This document shows positions 63,809 to 64,000 of a stretch of DNA of 64,000 nt, one piece after another. Source of the stretch: an uncultured Pseudomonadota bacterium. GTDB lineage: Bacteria; Myxococcota_A; UBA796; CAJQPC01. Below the pieces are notes generated by a model. The model searched no databases and was not told the origin of the DNA. It saw only the letters and a program-made list of their open reading frames with translations. Where the stretch lies: positions 24,667 through 88,666 of the forward strand of contig CAJXRZ010000018.1 in the NCBI GenBank assembly GCA_913060515.1, in the 5' to 3' direction. The stretch's first letter is position 1. Every line of letters begins with the position of its first letter. The translations under genes were made by a program, and so were the position numbers.

Positions 63809-63863
63809 CGCAGTAACTCTGTCGCGCCAGGGCCGAAACTGCGGCTTCGGCCTCTGCCGACGA
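63809..63863. repeat. 55-bp direct repeat, first copy
   Basis: This 55-bp stretch recurs without change at 63946-64000, a period of 137 bp. It contains an inverted repeat (GGCCGAA/TTCGGCC, 8-base loop) that could form a hairpin. The rest of 63757-64000 is non-coding, and I see no gene in it. Confidence 0.85.
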
Positions 63864-63945
63864 GCGGCCGTCGTCTCGTCGAATGCCTTTGCCCCCAGTC
63901 GTCGCCTATCGGCTCCTTTGTGGTGCCAAAGACCTCCGCTTCGGC

Positions 63946-64000
63946 CGCAGTAACTCTGTCGCGCCAGGGCCGAAACTGCGGCTTCGGCCTCTGCCGACGA
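63946..64000. repeat. 55-bp direct repeat, second copy, reaching the right edge
   Basis: Identical to 63809-63863. It runs to the last base of the window, so the repeat may be longer and may belong to an array that continues outside. Confidence 0.85.

Overview
The window is a gene-packed chromosomal segment of a high-GC Gram-negative bacterium. The gene content points to the Myxococcota (old Deltaproteobacteria). Evidence includes many predicted lipoproteins with Asp/Ser/Ala-rich spacers, FG-GAP and MopE-type calcium-binding repeats, a MYXO-CTERM-like tail, two FHA/AAA+/Fis regulators and a GMC/Tat small-subunit pair. No gap between genes exceeds about 250 bases. I saw no tRNA, rRNA, insertion sequence, prophage or CRISPR array. 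Many neighbours overlap by ATGA or GTGA, and several convergent pairs overlap at their stop codons.

Layout. 0-5.3 kb: a thrombospondin-3 repeat protein cut by the left edge, coupled to an OmpA-type porin, then two surface lipoproteins (one with a vWA domain). 5.3-12 kb: peptide deformylase, a GMC oxidoreductase with its Tat small subunit and a lamin-tail lipoprotein, a zinc-ribbon/propeller protein and a universal stress protein. 12-19.9 kb: a Rieske oxygenase coupled to an AraC/GyrI regulator, small lipoproteins including one with a c-type haem motif, two alpha/beta hydrolases and a large FG-GAP/MopE protein. 19.9-23 kb: a predicted RNA ligase with an N-terminal ribbon-helix-helix-like segment, an 18-bp perfect palindrome upstream of it, and a second FG-GAP lipoprotein.

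23-41.3 kb: the most striking block. Five genes joined by ATGA overlaps encode a CapC/PgsC-like membrane protein with a large added periplasmic domain, a membrane-anchored beta-rich protein, a small predicted hydrolase, a 1358-residue protein ending in a probable outer-membrane beta-barrel, and a 1312-residue CapB/PgsB-like Mur-ligase-fold protein. A CapA/PgsA-like lipoprotein converges on them. I read this as a Gram-negative poly-gamma-glutamate-like polymer synthesis and export system whose components are greatly enlarged compared with Bacillus PgsBCA. The polymer itself is inferred.

41.4-48.8 kb: cysteine-rich lipoproteins, a truncated alpha/beta hydrolase, an M23 peptidase-like protein, a small secreted protein behind a good sigma-54 promoter match, and uvrC. 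48.8-64 kb: two FHA-type enhancer-binding regulators (the second coupled to a predicted ABC-class ATPase), a hybrid histidine kinase, two adjacent secreted proteins built from a roughly 155-165-residue repeat I do not recognise, and assorted envelope proteins. The right edge holds a 55-bp direct repeat with a 137-bp period.
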